Origin: Hoylesella buccalis ATCC 35310 | GTDB lineage: Bacteria > Bacteroidota > Bacteroidia > Bacteroidales > Bacteroidaceae | NCBI RefSeq assembly: GCF_000177075.1 | Contig: NZ_ADEG01000111.1 | Location: forward strand, 1 to 47,274 | Length of the DNA stretch: 47,274 bases | Direction of reading: 5' to 3' | In this document: one piece after another, positions 33,325 through 42,088 of the stretch | Layout: each line of letters begins with the position of its first letter | Numbering within the stretch: position 1 is the first letter of the stretch | The notes under the pieces: generated by a model | Seen by the model: only the letters and a program-made list of their open reading frames with translations | Databases searched by the model: none | What the model was told of the DNA's origin: nothing | Made by a program: the position numbers and the translations under genes

Positions 33325-36237
33325 TTACAACGTTTGCTTTACTTCTATTTCTGTAAAGGTTTCTATGATGTCACCTTCCTGGATATCATTGAAATTAACC
33401 AGACTGATACCACACTCGAAACCGGTTGCCACTTCCTTGACATCGTCCTTATACCGCTTCAACGCATTGATGGCAGCAGTGTGAACGACGATTCCGTCGC
33501 GAACAACTCGAGCTTTGTCTGAGCGGTGTACCTTTCCATCGGTCACCATGGCACCAGCTACGGTTCCCACCTTTGAAATCTTGTAAACTTGCTTCACCTC
33601 AACCTCGCCAGTGACTACCTCCTTGGTTACCTTGTCAAGCATGCCTTCCATAGCCGACTTCACGTCATCAATGGCGTCGTAGATGACGGAGTAGGTGTTG
33701 ATTTCAACACCGTTCTGTTCGGCCAGTTTACGAGCAGAAGCAGACGGGCGAACCTGGAAGCCCACAATAATAGCGTCGGAAGCATCTGCCAAGGTAACGT
33801 CGCTTTCACTAATCTGACCTACCGACTTGAAGATAACATTGACGTTAATCTTCTCGGTAGACATCTTAATAAACGAGTCACTCAATGCCTCGATACTACC
33901 ATCGGTGTCACCTTTCACTATAATGTTCAGTTCCTTGAATGACCCAAGAGCGATACGATGCGAGATGTCACTCAGCGTGAGGCGCTTCTGTGTACGCAAG
34001 CCTTGCTCACGCTGCAACTGCATACGCTTGTTGGCGATATCTCGAACCTCTTGCTCTGTTTCCAGCACATGGAACTGATCACCGGCCGTGGGCGCACCAT
34101 TCAGTCCGAGAATGATGGCAGGTTCGGCAGGTTTGGCTGACTCAATACGCTGGTTGCGCACGTTGAACATGGCCTTGATGCGTCCCCAGCTCGTCCCGGC
34201 GATGATGTCATCACCCACACGCAGCGTACCATTGCTGACCAGAACCGTAGAAACATATCCACGTCCCTTGTCCAAACTCGACTCGATGACACTACCTGTC
34301 GCACGACGATTGGGATTGGCTTTCAAGTCAAGCATGTCGGCCTCGAGGAGAACTTTCTCCAACAATTCGTTAACACCTATACCTTTTTTAGCACTGATTT
34401 CCTGACATTGGTATTTTCCACCCCACTCTTCAACCAGCAAGTTCATCTGAGCCAAGTCTTCACGAATCTTATCTGGGTTGGCTCCTGGCTTGTCAATCTT
34501 GTTGATGGCAAACACCATGGGCACGTTGGCAGCCTGCGCATGCGCGATGGCCTCCTTGGTAGTAGGCATCACACTGTCGTCGGCAGCGATGATGATGATG
34601 GCGATATCCGTCACCTGTGTACCGCGAGCACGCATGGCAGTGAAGGCCTCATGACCAGGAGTATCCAGGAATGTGATGAATCGTCCATTCTCCAGCTGTA
34701 CGTTATAAGCACCGATGTGCTGGGTAATGCCACCGGCCTCTCCTTCAATCACATTGGTGTTTCGGATGTGGTCCAACAGAGATGTCTTACCATGGTCTAC
34801 GTGTCCCATCACGGTAACGATGGGTGCGCGAGGCAACAGGTCGTTCTCGTCGTCGATTTCTTCAGCGACAGCCTCTTGAACCTCTGCGCTCACATATTCG
34901 GTCTTGAAGCCAAACTCATCGGCAACCAAGTTGATGGTCTCGGCATCCAATCGTTGATTGATAGATGCCATCACACCTATGCTCATCAAGGTTCCAATCA
35001 GTTTGTTGACATCCACATCCATCATGGTAGCCAATTCGCTGACTGTCACGAATTCGGTGAGCTTCAATACCTTACTTTCCTTACGTTCTGCTCTTGCTTC
35101 CGCACTCATGCGTTCTTGCATGGCATCACGTTTTTCCTTACGGTATTTAGCACCCTTCCTGTTCTGGGTGCCCTTACTGGTGAGTCTGGCCAGCGTTTCT
35201 TTTACCTGGCGTGCCACCTCTTCCTCGTTCACCTCCAAGGGTTTCTGGTTACGTCCTCTGCCCTTTCGATTTTTCTTATTAGCATTTCGGCCGTCAGCAT
35301 ACGCAGACTTGTTAGCATTGCCACCGCCATTGTTTCCAATTTGTCGAGAAGCAGCATTGATATCAACCCGCTGTTGGTTAATGCGTGCGCGCTTTTTGCG
35401 TCCATCGCCTCGTTTTTCTTCACGTTCTTTGCGACGTTCTTCCTTGGTTTTCTTCTTGGGTCGAGTACTCTGGTTGATGGTGCTAAGGTCTATTTTACCC
35501 AGCACATTCACCTTCGGCGCATTTTGCAAGCGCAGCTCACCCTTGGTTTGGAAAAGTTCGGTGCCTTCCTGCTCCTTGTCACTTTCCTGTGGTTCGGCGT
35601 TTTGCTGTGGCTTTTCACTTTCCTGTGGCTTTTCACTTTCCTGTGGTTCAATACGCTCGTCAACCTTTTGTTTCTGGTCCACTTGCGCCTTCTTTACAGT
35701 TGGTGCCTCGGTCTTGACTTCCGCTTTTTGGTCGTCCTTCTTGCTTTCTTCCACCACAGTTGGTGCTGCCTTTGGTGTTTCTGCGGGCTTCTCTACTTTT
35801 TCTTTTTTAGGCTTTGGGCTGACGGCAGCAGCCTTCTTTGTCGGTTTTTCTTGTGATTCCGATGCCTTTTGATCGTCTTGAGCATCAGCGTTCTTAGCGG
35901 CAGGCTTCTTGTCGAATACGCTCAAGTCAATCTTGCCGAGCGGTTTGTATCGCTGCTGCGATGAAGCTGTCTCGACTACTTCTTCAACACGCTCTTCCTT
36001 TGCCTCCGAAGTGCGTTTCTTTTCTTTGGGCTTCTTCTGAAAGATCTTTTCCGCCTGATTGCGCACCTCTGCGTCTTGCTTGAAAGCCTCTACCAGGGCT
36101 TGGTATTGTGCGTCGCTCAACTTAAAGCTTGGCTCGCCCTTTACCTCTCCCAGCTCACTTTTCTTTTCAAGGAATTCAACTGCCGTTTGAAGTCCTATGT
36201 TTAATTCACGTAATGCTTTGTTTAATCTGATGCTCAT
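33325..36237 (-). CDS. infB: translation initiation factor IF-2
   Basis: IF-2 is the GTPase that brings initiator tRNA to the 30S subunit. The 970 residues comprise an N-terminal IF2_N-like segment ([20 protein letters not shown]) and a long charged linker from about 70 to 390, rich in Lys, Glu, Gln and Pro. A second IF2_N block follows ([19 protein letters not shown]), then the G domain with [19 protein letters not shown] and NKID. Domains II to IV complete it. The linker includes repeated PQESEK hexapeptides coded by 18-bp DNA repeats near 35590-35646, so its length may vary between strains. It is the third gene of rimP-nusA-infB. Confidence 0.97.
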   Translation of the reverse strand: MSIRLNKALRELNIGLQTAVEFLEKKSELGEVKGEPSFKLSDAQYQALVEAFKQDAEVRNQAEKIFQKKPKEKKRTSEAKEERVEEVVETASSQQRYKPLGKIDLSVFDKKPAAKNADAQDDQKASESQEKPTKKAAAVSPKPKKEKVEKPAETPKAAPTVVEESKKDDQKAEVKTEAPTVKKAQVDQKQKVDERIEPQESEKPQESEKPQQNAEPQESDKEQEGTELFQTKGELRLQNAPKVNVLGKIDLSTINQSTRPKKKTKEERRKEREEKRGDGRKKRARINQQRVDINAASRQIGNNGGGNANKSAYADGRNANKKNRKGRGRNQKPLEVNEEEVARQVKETLARLTSKGTQNRKGAKYRKEKRDAMQERMSAEARAERKESKVLKLTEFVTVSELATMMDVDVNKLIGTLMSIGVMASINQRLDAETINLVADEFGFKTEYVSAEVQEAVAEEIDDENDLLPRAPIVTVMGHVDHGKTSLLDHIRNTNVIEGEAGGITQHIGAYNVQLENGRFITFLDTPGHEAFTAMRARGTQVTDIAIIIIAADDSVMPTTKEAIAHAQAANVPMVFAINKIDKPGANPDKIREDLAQMNLLVEEWGGKYQCQEISAKKGIGVNELLEKVLLEADMLDLKANPNRRATGSVIESSLDKGRGYVSTVLVSNGTLRVGDDIIAGTSWGRIKAMFNVRNQRIESAKPAEPAIILGLNGAPTAGDQFHVLETEQEVRDIANKRMQLQREQGLRTQKRLTLSDISHRIALGSFKELNIIVKGDTDGSIEALSDSFIKMSTEKINVNVIFKSVGQISESDVTLADASDAIIVGFQVRPSASARKLAEQNGVEINTYSVIYDAIDDVKSAMEGMLDKVTKEVVTGEVEVKQVYKISKVGTVAGAMVTDGKVHRSDKARVVRDGIVVHTAAINALKRYKDDVKEVATGFECGISLVNFNDIQEGDIIETFTEIEVKQTL

Positions 36238-36353
36238 TGATAATTATTTAACTCTTGTTCTTATTGATGTTCACACTCCCAACTGTTCTGCCCATATGCA
36301 GACGTTTTTCCACAGCGTCCTCGTTCGCAGAGGGCTGCATGCGTCACGGGGTG

Positions 36354-37619
36354 TTACTGTTCAAATTCTGATTTTAATACCCGAATCAGGTGATCGACGG
36401 TTTCTTCCTCCAAGTCGGCTTTCTCAATTAACATTTCACGAGGTGCGTTCAACACCTGTTTAGCTGTATCAAGACCGATGCCTTTGATGGCGTCGATAAT
36501 CCATTGATCGATTTCGTCATTAAACTCTTCCAAGTAGATGTCTTCGTCAGCGTCGGCATCTGAAACTTCCCGGTACACGTCGATGGTAAATTCTGTCAGC
36601 ATGGAAGCCAACTTGATATTCAGTCCTCCCCGACCAATGGCCAAGCTCACCTCTTCGGGTTGCAGGTAAACTTCGGCCTTGCGATTTTCCTCATCCAGGT
36701 TGATGCTGCTGATGCGAGCGGGACTCAACGCGCGCTGAATGAACAGTTTGATGTTTGACGTGTAGTTGATAACGTCAATATTCTCGTTGCACAGCTCGCG
36801 AACGATGCCGTGCACACGACTGCCTTTCACGCCAACACAGGCACCTACCGGGTCAATACGGTCGTCGTAGCTCTCTACAGCCACCTTCGCGCGCTCGCCC
36901 GGCATGCGGGCTATTTTCTTGATGGAGATGAGTCCGTCGTTAATCTCGGGCACCTCGGCCTCCAACAGTCGTTCCAGGAATACCGGACTGGTACGCGAGA
37001 GGATAATCTTGGGGTTGTTGTTCTCGTTGTCCACCCGCAGGATGACGGCGCGAATGGTCTCGCCCTTGCGGTATTGGTCGGCCGGAATCTGCTCTGACTT
37101 AGGCAGTATCAGCTCGTTGTTCTCATCGTCTACCAACAGCACCTCGCGCTTCCATATCTGGTAAACCTCGCCGGAGATAACCTGTCCCACACGGTCTTTA
37201 TACTTATTGTACAACGAGTCGTGTTCCAGCTCCAGCACTTTTGATTTCAATGTCTGTCGAAGATTCAAAATGGCACGGCGGCCAAACTTGGCAAAGTCGA
37301 TCTGTTCAGAAACCTCTTCGCCCTCTTCATAGTCGTCTTCAATCTCGCGAGCCTCTTTCAGCGATATTTCCTTATTTTCGTCCGCCACCTCGCCATCCGG
37401 CACAACGATGCGGTTACGGTATATTTCGAAGTCGCCCTTATCTGGATTTACGATAACGTCAAAATTCTCATCGCTACCATAAATCTTGGCTAGCACGTTG
37501 CGGAAACTTTCCTCCAACACGCTTACCAATGTGGCACGGTCGATGTTTTTCGTGTCTTTAAATTCACGAAAGGTGTCAATCATGCTGATGGTTTCTTCTA
37601 CATTCTTTCTTGCTGCCAT
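36354..37619 (-). CDS. nusA: transcription termination/antitermination factor NusA
   Basis: NusA binds RNA polymerase and RNA and controls pausing, termination and antitermination. The 421-residue protein has the N-terminal polymerase-binding domain (about 1-130), an S1 domain (about 135-200; VGQVISGEVYQIWKREVLLV) and two KH domains (GACVGVKGSRVHGIVREL, AIGRGGLNIKLASMLTEF). A short helix-hairpin-helix tail (DAIKGIGLDTAKQVLNAPRE) ends it. The acidic AR repeats of enterobacteria are absent, as usual outside that group. It lies between rimP and infB with gaps of 50 and 116 bases. Confidence 0.96.
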   Translation of the reverse strand: MAARKNVEETISMIDTFREFKDTKNIDRATLVSVLEESFRNVLAKIYGSDENFDVIVNPDKGDFEIYRNRIVVPDGEVADENKEISLKEAREIEDDYEEGEEVSEQIDFAKFGRRAILNLRQTLKSKVLELEHDSLYNKYKDRVGQVISGEVYQIWKREVLLVDDENNELILPKSEQIPADQYRKGETIRAVILRVDNENNNPKIILSRTSPVFLERLLEAEVPEINDGLISIKKIARMPGERAKVAVESYDDRIDPVGACVGVKGSRVHGIVRELCNENIDVINYTSNIKLFIQRALSPARISSINLDEENRKAEVYLQPEEVSLAIGRGGLNIKLASMLTEFTIDVYREVSDADADEDIYLEEFNDEIDQWIIDAIKGIGLDTAKQVLNAPREMLIEKADLEEETVDHLIRVLKSEFEQ

Positions 37620-37669
37620 AGCGTTATATGTTATATATTAGTTTCATTCAATGATCAGTTTCTGCCTCA

Positions 37670-38137
37670 TTATTTAAAGTTGATGAGGTACTTGGTATAC
37701 TTCACCTTGTCCATCTGGAAAGTATGATCCACGGCTTGTAGCTCTGGGCGTTTCTTTCCTTCAACCTTCACCTTCTCGTCAACGGTCACAACAAAGTCGT
37801 TCCCATCTACCGATTTCAAGACCCCCCGGTATTTCAGTCCGTCGCCATCCAGCACCTCGACCTCTTTTCCTATGAAATTGATGTACTGCTGTGGCACCTT
37901 GAAAGGTTGACCCAATCCAGCCGAGCCAACCTCCAACTCATAATCTTCATCGTCACGGTCGAGCCGATCTTCAATGTACCGGCTCAATTCCACGCAGTCT
38001 TCAATCCATACGCCGTCTGCATGGTCGATTTCGACAACAATCTTGTCGTCTTTACTGACCTCAACATCCACCAAGAAATAGTCTTTGTCCTGAAGCCAAT
38101 CTTCAACCAATCCTTTTACGACACTTTTATCAATCAT
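37670..38137 (-). CDS. rimP: ribosome maturation factor RimP
   Basis: RimP assists 30S subunit maturation. The 155-residue protein shows the two-domain RimP pattern: an N-terminal alpha/beta part (VEVSKDDKIVVEIDHADGVW, DCVELSRYIEDRLD, YELEVGSAGLGQPFK) and a C-terminal SH3-like part (INFIGKEVEVLDGDGLKYRG). The VGSAGLGQPFK block is the family hallmark (VSSPGLDRPL in others). It is the first gene of the operon. A promoter and a terminator-like hairpin lie in its leader. Confidence 0.93.
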   Translation of the reverse strand: MIDKSVVKGLVEDWLQDKDYFLVDVEVSKDDKIVVEIDHADGVWIEDCVELSRYIEDRLDRDDEDYELEVGSAGLGQPFKVPQQYINFIGKEVEVLDGDGLKYRGVLKSVDGNDFVVTVDEKVKVEGKKRPELQAVDHTFQMDKVKYTKYLINFK

Positions 38138-38210
38138 ATATATTTAATTAGTACTATATATTCTTACCGCTCGTGCCAAGCATCTTCCAAGCAGCGATGC
38201 CGGCCGTATT

Positions 38211-38246
38211 CAAAATAAAATGAGGAGCTTTCTGCGAAGCCCCTCA
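38211..38246 (-). terminator. terminator-like hairpin in the rimP-nusA-infB leader
   Basis: In the minus direction, TGAGGGGCTT and AAGCTCCTCA form a 10-bp stem with one mismatch and a six-base loop, followed by TTTTATTTTG. It starts only about 10 bases after the predicted transcription start and 75 or more bases before rimP. It may be an attenuator. Confidence 0.65.
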
Positions 38247-38261
38247 TTCCACTGAACGGTG

Positions 38262-38293
38262 CAAAGATAGGTTTTTTCAACGAAATATCCAAA
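38262..38293 (-). promoter_or_regulatory. promoter of rimP-nusA-infB
   Basis: The minus strand reads TTTG (38290-38293), 20 bases, TATCTTTG (38262-38269). Both boxes match the Bacteroidetes consensus exactly; the spacer is one base longer than 19. Confidence 0.75.
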
Positions 38294-38460
38294 TAAAACG
38301 GCGATTATTCACGAAATTTTCACATCGTAATAATGTGCTACGGCCAGGCGTCGCACCAAAGTGATGACACATCGCAACCATCTACGCGCGTTGAATGAGC
38401 TTCGGAAATGAACGAAGGAAGTAAATTGTTTTTATCAAAAAAGGCCTATAAAACGGCACT

Positions 38461-38805
38461 TGTCTACTGGCAATCTAGAAAAAATCAATAGGCCTGCGGG
38501 GAGCATCAAGGCAATGGCTGGGCAAGAAAATGCAGATTTTACGATTAGAGCATTGACTTTGCGTCCTTAGAAGTATCACTTTGATGCGTTAGAAACATGA
38601 CTTTGACGGCTAAACCCATGCTTATTTCACGACAAAAGCCATGTTTTTGGCCGAAAAATGCACGAAAAAACAGAGGCTACACAGGTCACATAGGCACAAG
38701 TAATTAAATATCAAACACATATAAACTTCGCTCATTTTGAGCGTATTTTCAACCAAGAGCCAGGTTGGTTGTCCACAGGTGAAACATGAAGAGGTTGGTT
38801 GTTAA
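38461..38805. repeat. non-coding dispersed element, copy B
   Basis: This is homologous to 15560-15900. The left landmark is at 38471-38492 (21 of 22 bases identical), GCGTATTTTC at 38741-38750 and CATGAAGAGG at 38785-38794. Distances between landmarks are 270 and 314 bases, against 271 and 315 in copy A. The middle holds five 22-bp units. No protein frame is seen. It fills most of the 650-bp gap between the rimP promoter and the SDR gene. Confidence 0.75.
38549..38658. repeat. 22-bp-period tandem repeat, five units
   Basis: Units start at 38549, 38571, 38593, 38615 and 38637. The first three share CATTGACTTTG or CATGACTTTGACG at the same phase; the last two are inverted-looking (CCCATG, GCCATG). 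It forms the core of dispersed element copy B. Confidence 0.75.
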
Positions 38806-38902
38806 ATATTTTCCTAACGTATTGACCCCATGACTTCAATTCCACCAACACGCAACGAACACGGCACAATGAAAACACAGCGACGAATTTGCACAAAAGA
38901 TA

Positions 38903-38934
38903 GTTGACATTACCATATATTTATTGTATTTTTG
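38903..38934 (+). promoter_or_regulatory. promoter of the SDR/zinc-ribbon gene
   Basis: TATTTTTG at 38927-38934 is a perfect TAnnTTTG, with GTTG 20 bases upstream. It overlaps the first possible start codon (TTG at 38932), so translation must start later. Confidence 0.6.
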
Positions 38935-38961
38935 CAAGGAGTGTTGAACAACCTAATCTGG

Positions 38962-40455
38962 ATGAGAATGATGCAAAAAAAGACGATTTTCCTCACGGGT
39001 GCCACCGGACACATGGGGTCAGAGGGCTTGAAACAGCTATTGAAACGGCGTGACGAATTTGACATTCGCCTGCTGGTGTTGCCCACCGAGAACGACCGTA
39101 AGGCCATTTCGCCCTACGCTTCGCTGCCGGGCGTGGAAGTGATTTATGGCGATTTGACACATTACGACGACGTGTTGCGAGGGGTGACGGACTCCGATTA
39201 TGTGCTGCATGTGGGCGGAATGGTGTCGCCGGCAGCCGATTATTTTCCGCAAAAGACCATGCAGGTTAACGTGGGGGCGGTGAAAAACATCATCCGAGCC
39301 ATCAAGGCACAGCCCAATCCCGATCGGGTACATCTGGTATACATCGGAACGGTGGCGCAAACGGGCGACCGCAACGATCCCATTCACTGGGGACGCGTGG
39401 GCGACCCCATCAAGATTAGCGTCTATGACATCTACGCTTTGTCGAAAGCCTTGGCCGAAAGAGAGGTCATCGAATCGGGGTTGAAGCATTGGGTGTCGCT
39501 CCGTCAAACGGGCATCTTATACCCTTCCATTCTCAACACATTAGACCCCATCATGTTTCACCAACCTCTGAACGGCGTGTTGGAATGGGTGACGGCCAAA
39601 GATTCGGGCGTACTGCTGTCGCATGTCTGCAATCAAGACCTGCCCGAAGACTTCTGGTGCCGCATCTACAACATTGGCGGAGGAGCGGAATATCGCACCG
39701 TTAACTGGGCGTTTATGCAATACACCTTCACGGCTTTGAACTTAGGAAACCTCAAAGACCTCACCGAACCCAACTGGTTTGTGCTGCGCAACTTCCACGG
39801 ACAGTGGTACACCGATTCTGATATCCTTGAATCGTACCTGCATTTCAGAAGTGGAAAGATAGACCAATTCATTCAAGAAATGGCTGAAAAAGCACCATTG
39901 AAGATGAAATTAGGAGGCTTTCTCCCTTCCTGCCTCATCAAACATCTGGTGTTGAAGCCCACCGCCAAGAAGCCCTTGGGACCGTTATATTGGACGAAGC
40001 ACAACATCGAACCCCGCATCACGGCTTTCTATGGAAGCATGGACGCATGGAGAGCTATTCCGGGTTGGAACGAGTTTAAACTGTATCACCCATCGCCTCA
40101 GCCCGTGATGTTGGACCATGGATATGACGAGTCGAAACCAAAAGACGAACTGGATATAGAAGATATGCGGCAAGCGGCAGCCTTCAGGGGCGGCAAATGC
40201 CTGTCCAAGCAGATGGTGCGCGGCGACCTGTCCACACAGTTGGAATGGCAATGCGCCTTTGGGCATCGTTTCAAAGCCTCTCCCCGACTGGTACTATTAG
40301 GTGGTCACTGGTGCCCCGAGTGCTTCCCCATGCCGTGGAATTACGACGAGGAGGCCAAACGCAACCCGTTCTTTGCCCAGGTATGGAACCCTCTGCACAG
40401 CCCTGACGAGCACAACGTGTATGACGAAACTATTATCAAAGGGGTGCAAGGGTGA
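38962..40455 (+). CDS. NAD-dependent epimerase/dehydratase (SDR) with C-terminal zinc-ribbon-like tail
   Basis: The start at 38962 gives 497 residues; ATGs at 38968 and 38971 are alternatives. The Rossmann motif is TGATGHMG near residue 11. DADYVLHVGGMV-type SDYVLHVGGMV and the catalytic YALSK (Y-x3-K) follow, so it is an extended SDR. Substrate is unknown. After the SDR part (about 300 residues) comes a region with no family I recognise. The final 70 residues contain LEWQCAFGHRFKASPR and then GGHWCPEC, a C-x3-H plus C-x2-C set like a zinc-ribbon or treble-clef. It is a single gene with its own promoter. Confidence 0.85.
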   Translation: MRMMQKKTIFLTGATGHMGSEGLKQLLKRRDEFDIRLLVLPTENDRKAISPYASLPGVEVIYGDLTHYDDVLRGVTDSDYVLHVGGMVSPAADYFPQKTMQVNVGAVKNIIRAIKAQPNPDRVHLVYIGTVAQTGDRNDPIHWGRVGDPIKISVYDIYALSKALAEREVIESGLKHWVSLRQTGILYPSILNTLDPIMFHQPLNGVLEWVTAKDSGVLLSHVCNQDLPEDFWCRIYNIGGGAEYRTVNWAFMQYTFTALNLGNLKDLTEPNWFVLRNFHGQWYTDSDILESYLHFRSGKIDQFIQEMAEKAPLKMKLGGFLPSCLIKHLVLKPTAKKPLGPLYWTKHNIEPRITAFYGSMDAWRAIPGWNEFKLYHPSPQPVMLDHGYDESKPKDELDIEDMRQAAAFRGGKCLSKQMVRGDLSTQLEWQCAFGHRFKASPRLVLLGGHWCPECFPMPWNYDEEAKRNPFFAQVWNPLHSPDEHNVYDETIIKGVQG

Positions 40456-40660
40456 AAAAGGAAGAAGGTGGAAAAACTTTATGAAGGAATAACTATTTTT
40501 TTGTTGGACTTACTACCTAATATATAACCGTGGCGAGACTCTAATTTTAATTTGCGGTTTGAGCATAAGAACATTTAGCCTGCTTTTCAAAATTAGTCTT
40601 GAGAATCTGATGTTGATTGCAATTTGAGGCAGATTCGTTGAGTATCCTTGAAGCATACGA

Positions 40661-40867
40661 TTAACGACCGAAAAAGTCTTTTAACCTTCTCTTCATATCT
40701 TCCTTACACTCCTGCCACACCTTAAGGTTTTGTGCATACTCCTCTTCCAAGCGTTTTCTCTTATCTTCCCGCTGCCACTGATTTTGCGGCGTATGCTTTC
40801 TGCCTTTTGTTGCCAAGCCAACAATTATCCAAGTAATTATCAATAAGACAAATCCCAGTGTCGTCAT
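40661..40867 (-). CDS. small membrane protein, unknown function
   Basis: The 68-residue protein has one N-terminal transmembrane segment (MTTLGFVLLIITWIIVGLAT) and then a strongly charged, probably helical or coiled-coil tail (REDKRKRLEEEYAQNLKVW). No family is recognised. A perfect -7 element 29 bases upstream supports it as a real gene. It is divergent from the DUF4160/DUF2442 pair. The stretch 40456-40660 downstream shows nothing. Confidence 0.65.
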   Translation of the reverse strand: MTTLGFVLLIITWIIVGLATKGRKHTPQNQWQREDKRKRLEEEYAQNLKVWQECKEDMKRRLKDFFGR

Positions 40868-40895
40868 ATCTTACCTGTTTGTAATAGTACTCTTG

Positions 40896-40903
40896 CAAAT
40901 TTA
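40896..40903 (-). promoter_or_regulatory. -7 element of the small membrane protein gene
   Basis: The minus strand reads TAAATTTG, a perfect TAnnTTTG, 29 bases before the ATG at 40867. No good -33 box is visible. Confidence 0.5.
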
Positions 40904-40980
40904 CATAAAAGCAGTGATTTACGAACCAATAGAACAAAGAAATAAAGGGTGGATGAGAGGGTAAAATAGTTTTCAAAATA

Positions 40981-41012
40981 TTTGCAGGGATAAAATATTA
41001 TCCCTATATTCG
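40981..41012 (+). promoter_or_regulatory. promoter of the DUF4160/DUF2442 pair with internal palindrome
   Basis: TTTG at 40981-40984, 20 bases, TATATTCG at 41005-41012 (one mismatch). The spacer is almost filled by a perfect inverted repeat GGGATAA-AATA-TTATCCC (40987-41004), well placed for a repressor. Confidence 0.7.
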
Positions 41013-41034
41013 TAGTGTGATTTAAAATAATAAT

Positions 41035-41265
41035 ATGCCTACAATATTTGAAATATTTGGACTTCGTTTTTTCTTTTACTCTGACGAACATAGACCAATC
41101 CATGTTCATGTTGTAAAAGGTGACGATGATGCAAAGATACAGATAGAAGATGAAGTTAAGTTAGTATATAACCATGGATTAAAAGCCAAAGATTTGAAAC
41201 GAGCTTTGGAACTTGCAGGGATGTACAAAGAGGATATCATCAATGTCTGGAACGAGTATCATTAA
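41035..41265 (+). CDS. DUF4160 domain protein
   Basis: The 76-residue protein (MPTIFEIFGLRFFFYSDEHR, HVHVVKGDDDAKIQIE, LKRALELAGMYKEDI) is a clear DUF4160 member. This small family is found next to DUF2442 proteins and is often suspected to be the toxin half of a toxin-antitoxin pair. Biochemistry is not established to my knowledge. The conserved histidines in HRPIHVHV are notable. The next gene starts directly after its stop codon (41266). Confidence 0.88.
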   Translation: MPTIFEIFGLRFFFYSDEHRPIHVHVVKGDDDAKIQIEDEVKLVYNHGLKAKDLKRALELAGMYKEDIINVWNEYH

Positions 41266-41694
41266 ATGAGTATCATTATGGAAACAATAAAGAATATATG
41301 GTTTGAGAAAGGGCGTATATATATGCTGTCAAGCGAGGATAAGGTGTACAGCCGCCCTTTGGAGGCTTTTCCATTGCTCAAAGATGCAACAGAAAGGCAA
41401 CGAATGGATTATACAATAGAATTACATGGAGAGGCTCTACGATGGACTGAGTTGGACGAAGATATACATATTTCAAGTTTTTATACAAAAGACGAACCGA
41501 AATATGATAATGAGATTGCCATGTTGTTTAAGCGTTTCCCACAATTAAATGTTTCGGAAGTAGCGAGAAATCTTGGCATTAACAAAAGTTTATTGTCAAA
41601 ATACATCTATGGTATAAAGAATCCGAGTGCGGAAAGAGTTTGTCAAATCAAAAATGCTCTACGTGCTTTAGGAAGAGAATTGGCAGCCGTGTAA
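41266..41694 (+). CDS. DUF2442 protein with C-terminal helix-turn-helix
   Basis: The 142-residue protein has an N-terminal DUF2442 part (GRIYMLSSEDKVYSRPLEAF, MDYTIELHGEALRWTELDED) and a C-terminal helix-turn-helix from about residue 92 (NVSEVARNLGINKSLLSKYI, YGIKNPSAERVCQIKNALR). The start may be 41266 or 41278 (METIKNIWFEKG). The HTH suggests it binds the palindrome in the promoter and represses the pair, as antitoxins do; this is inference. After it, 41695-41795 shows nothing. Confidence 0.85.
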   Translation: MSIIMETIKNIWFEKGRIYMLSSEDKVYSRPLEAFPLLKDATERQRMDYTIELHGEALRWTELDEDIHISSFYTKDEPKYDNEIAMLFKRFPQLNVSEVARNLGINKSLLSKYIYGIKNPSAERVCQIKNALRALGRELAAV

Positions 41695-41795
41695 ATTGAA
41701 TAATAAACAAAGAAGATACACATTAAATAAAACATCTTTGCCAAATACATACTCCAATATGTTCTTGTTTTCTTCATTGACAGCCTTTTTTCTTA

Positions 41796-41836
41796 CGAAA
41801 AAGAGCGGAAACCCCGTTCAATAGGACTTCCGCTCT
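41796..41836 (-). terminator. terminator of tRNA-Asn
   Basis: AGAGCGGAA (41802-41810) pairs with TTCCGCTCT (41828-41836) and is followed in the minus direction by TTTTTCG. It starts four bases after the tRNA 3' end. Confidence 0.85.
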
Positions 41837-41839
41837 CTG

Positions 41840-41913
41840 CGCTTCAAGATGGGCTTGAACCAACGACCCCCTGATTAACAGTCAGGTGCTCTAACCAACT
41901 GAGCTATTGAAGC
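41840..41913 (-). tRNA. tRNA-Asn (anticodon GTT)
   Basis: The minus strand gives a 74-base cloverleaf. The acceptor arms GCTTCAA and TTGAAGC are perfect. The D-arm is AGCTCAGTTGGTTAGAGC, the anticodon stem-loop CTGACTGTTAATCAG with GTT in the loop, and the T-arm has GGTTCAAGCC. The discriminator base is G, as expected for Asn. CCA is not encoded. It is a single tRNA with its own terminator. Confidence 0.96.
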
Positions 41914-42057
41914 AATGACAAATCAATATTCTTGATTGCGGATGCAAAGGTAGAACGTTTTTTTGAAACCTCCAAACATTTTGCAAAAAAAATAGACCGG
42001 AAAGCTAAAATACAATAAAAAAGCGAACGCACCCACCTATATTATGGTCTTAAATGT

Positions 42058-42065
42058 TACCTTTG
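42058..42065 (+). promoter_or_regulatory. -7 element of the S41 peptidase gene
   Basis: TACCTTTG is a perfect TAnnTTTG, 24 bases before the ATG at 42089. It rules out the earlier start at 42044. Confidence 0.55.
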
Positions 42066-42088
42066 CTCAACAAATTGATGTTGTGACA

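Noticed and set aside
34408..35856. 482-codon open frame on the plus strand opposite infB
   Set aside because: It lies wholly antisense to the conserved IF-2 gene, and its Phe/Leu/Ser-rich product follows from the Lys/Glu-rich linker codons. It has no recognisable domain.
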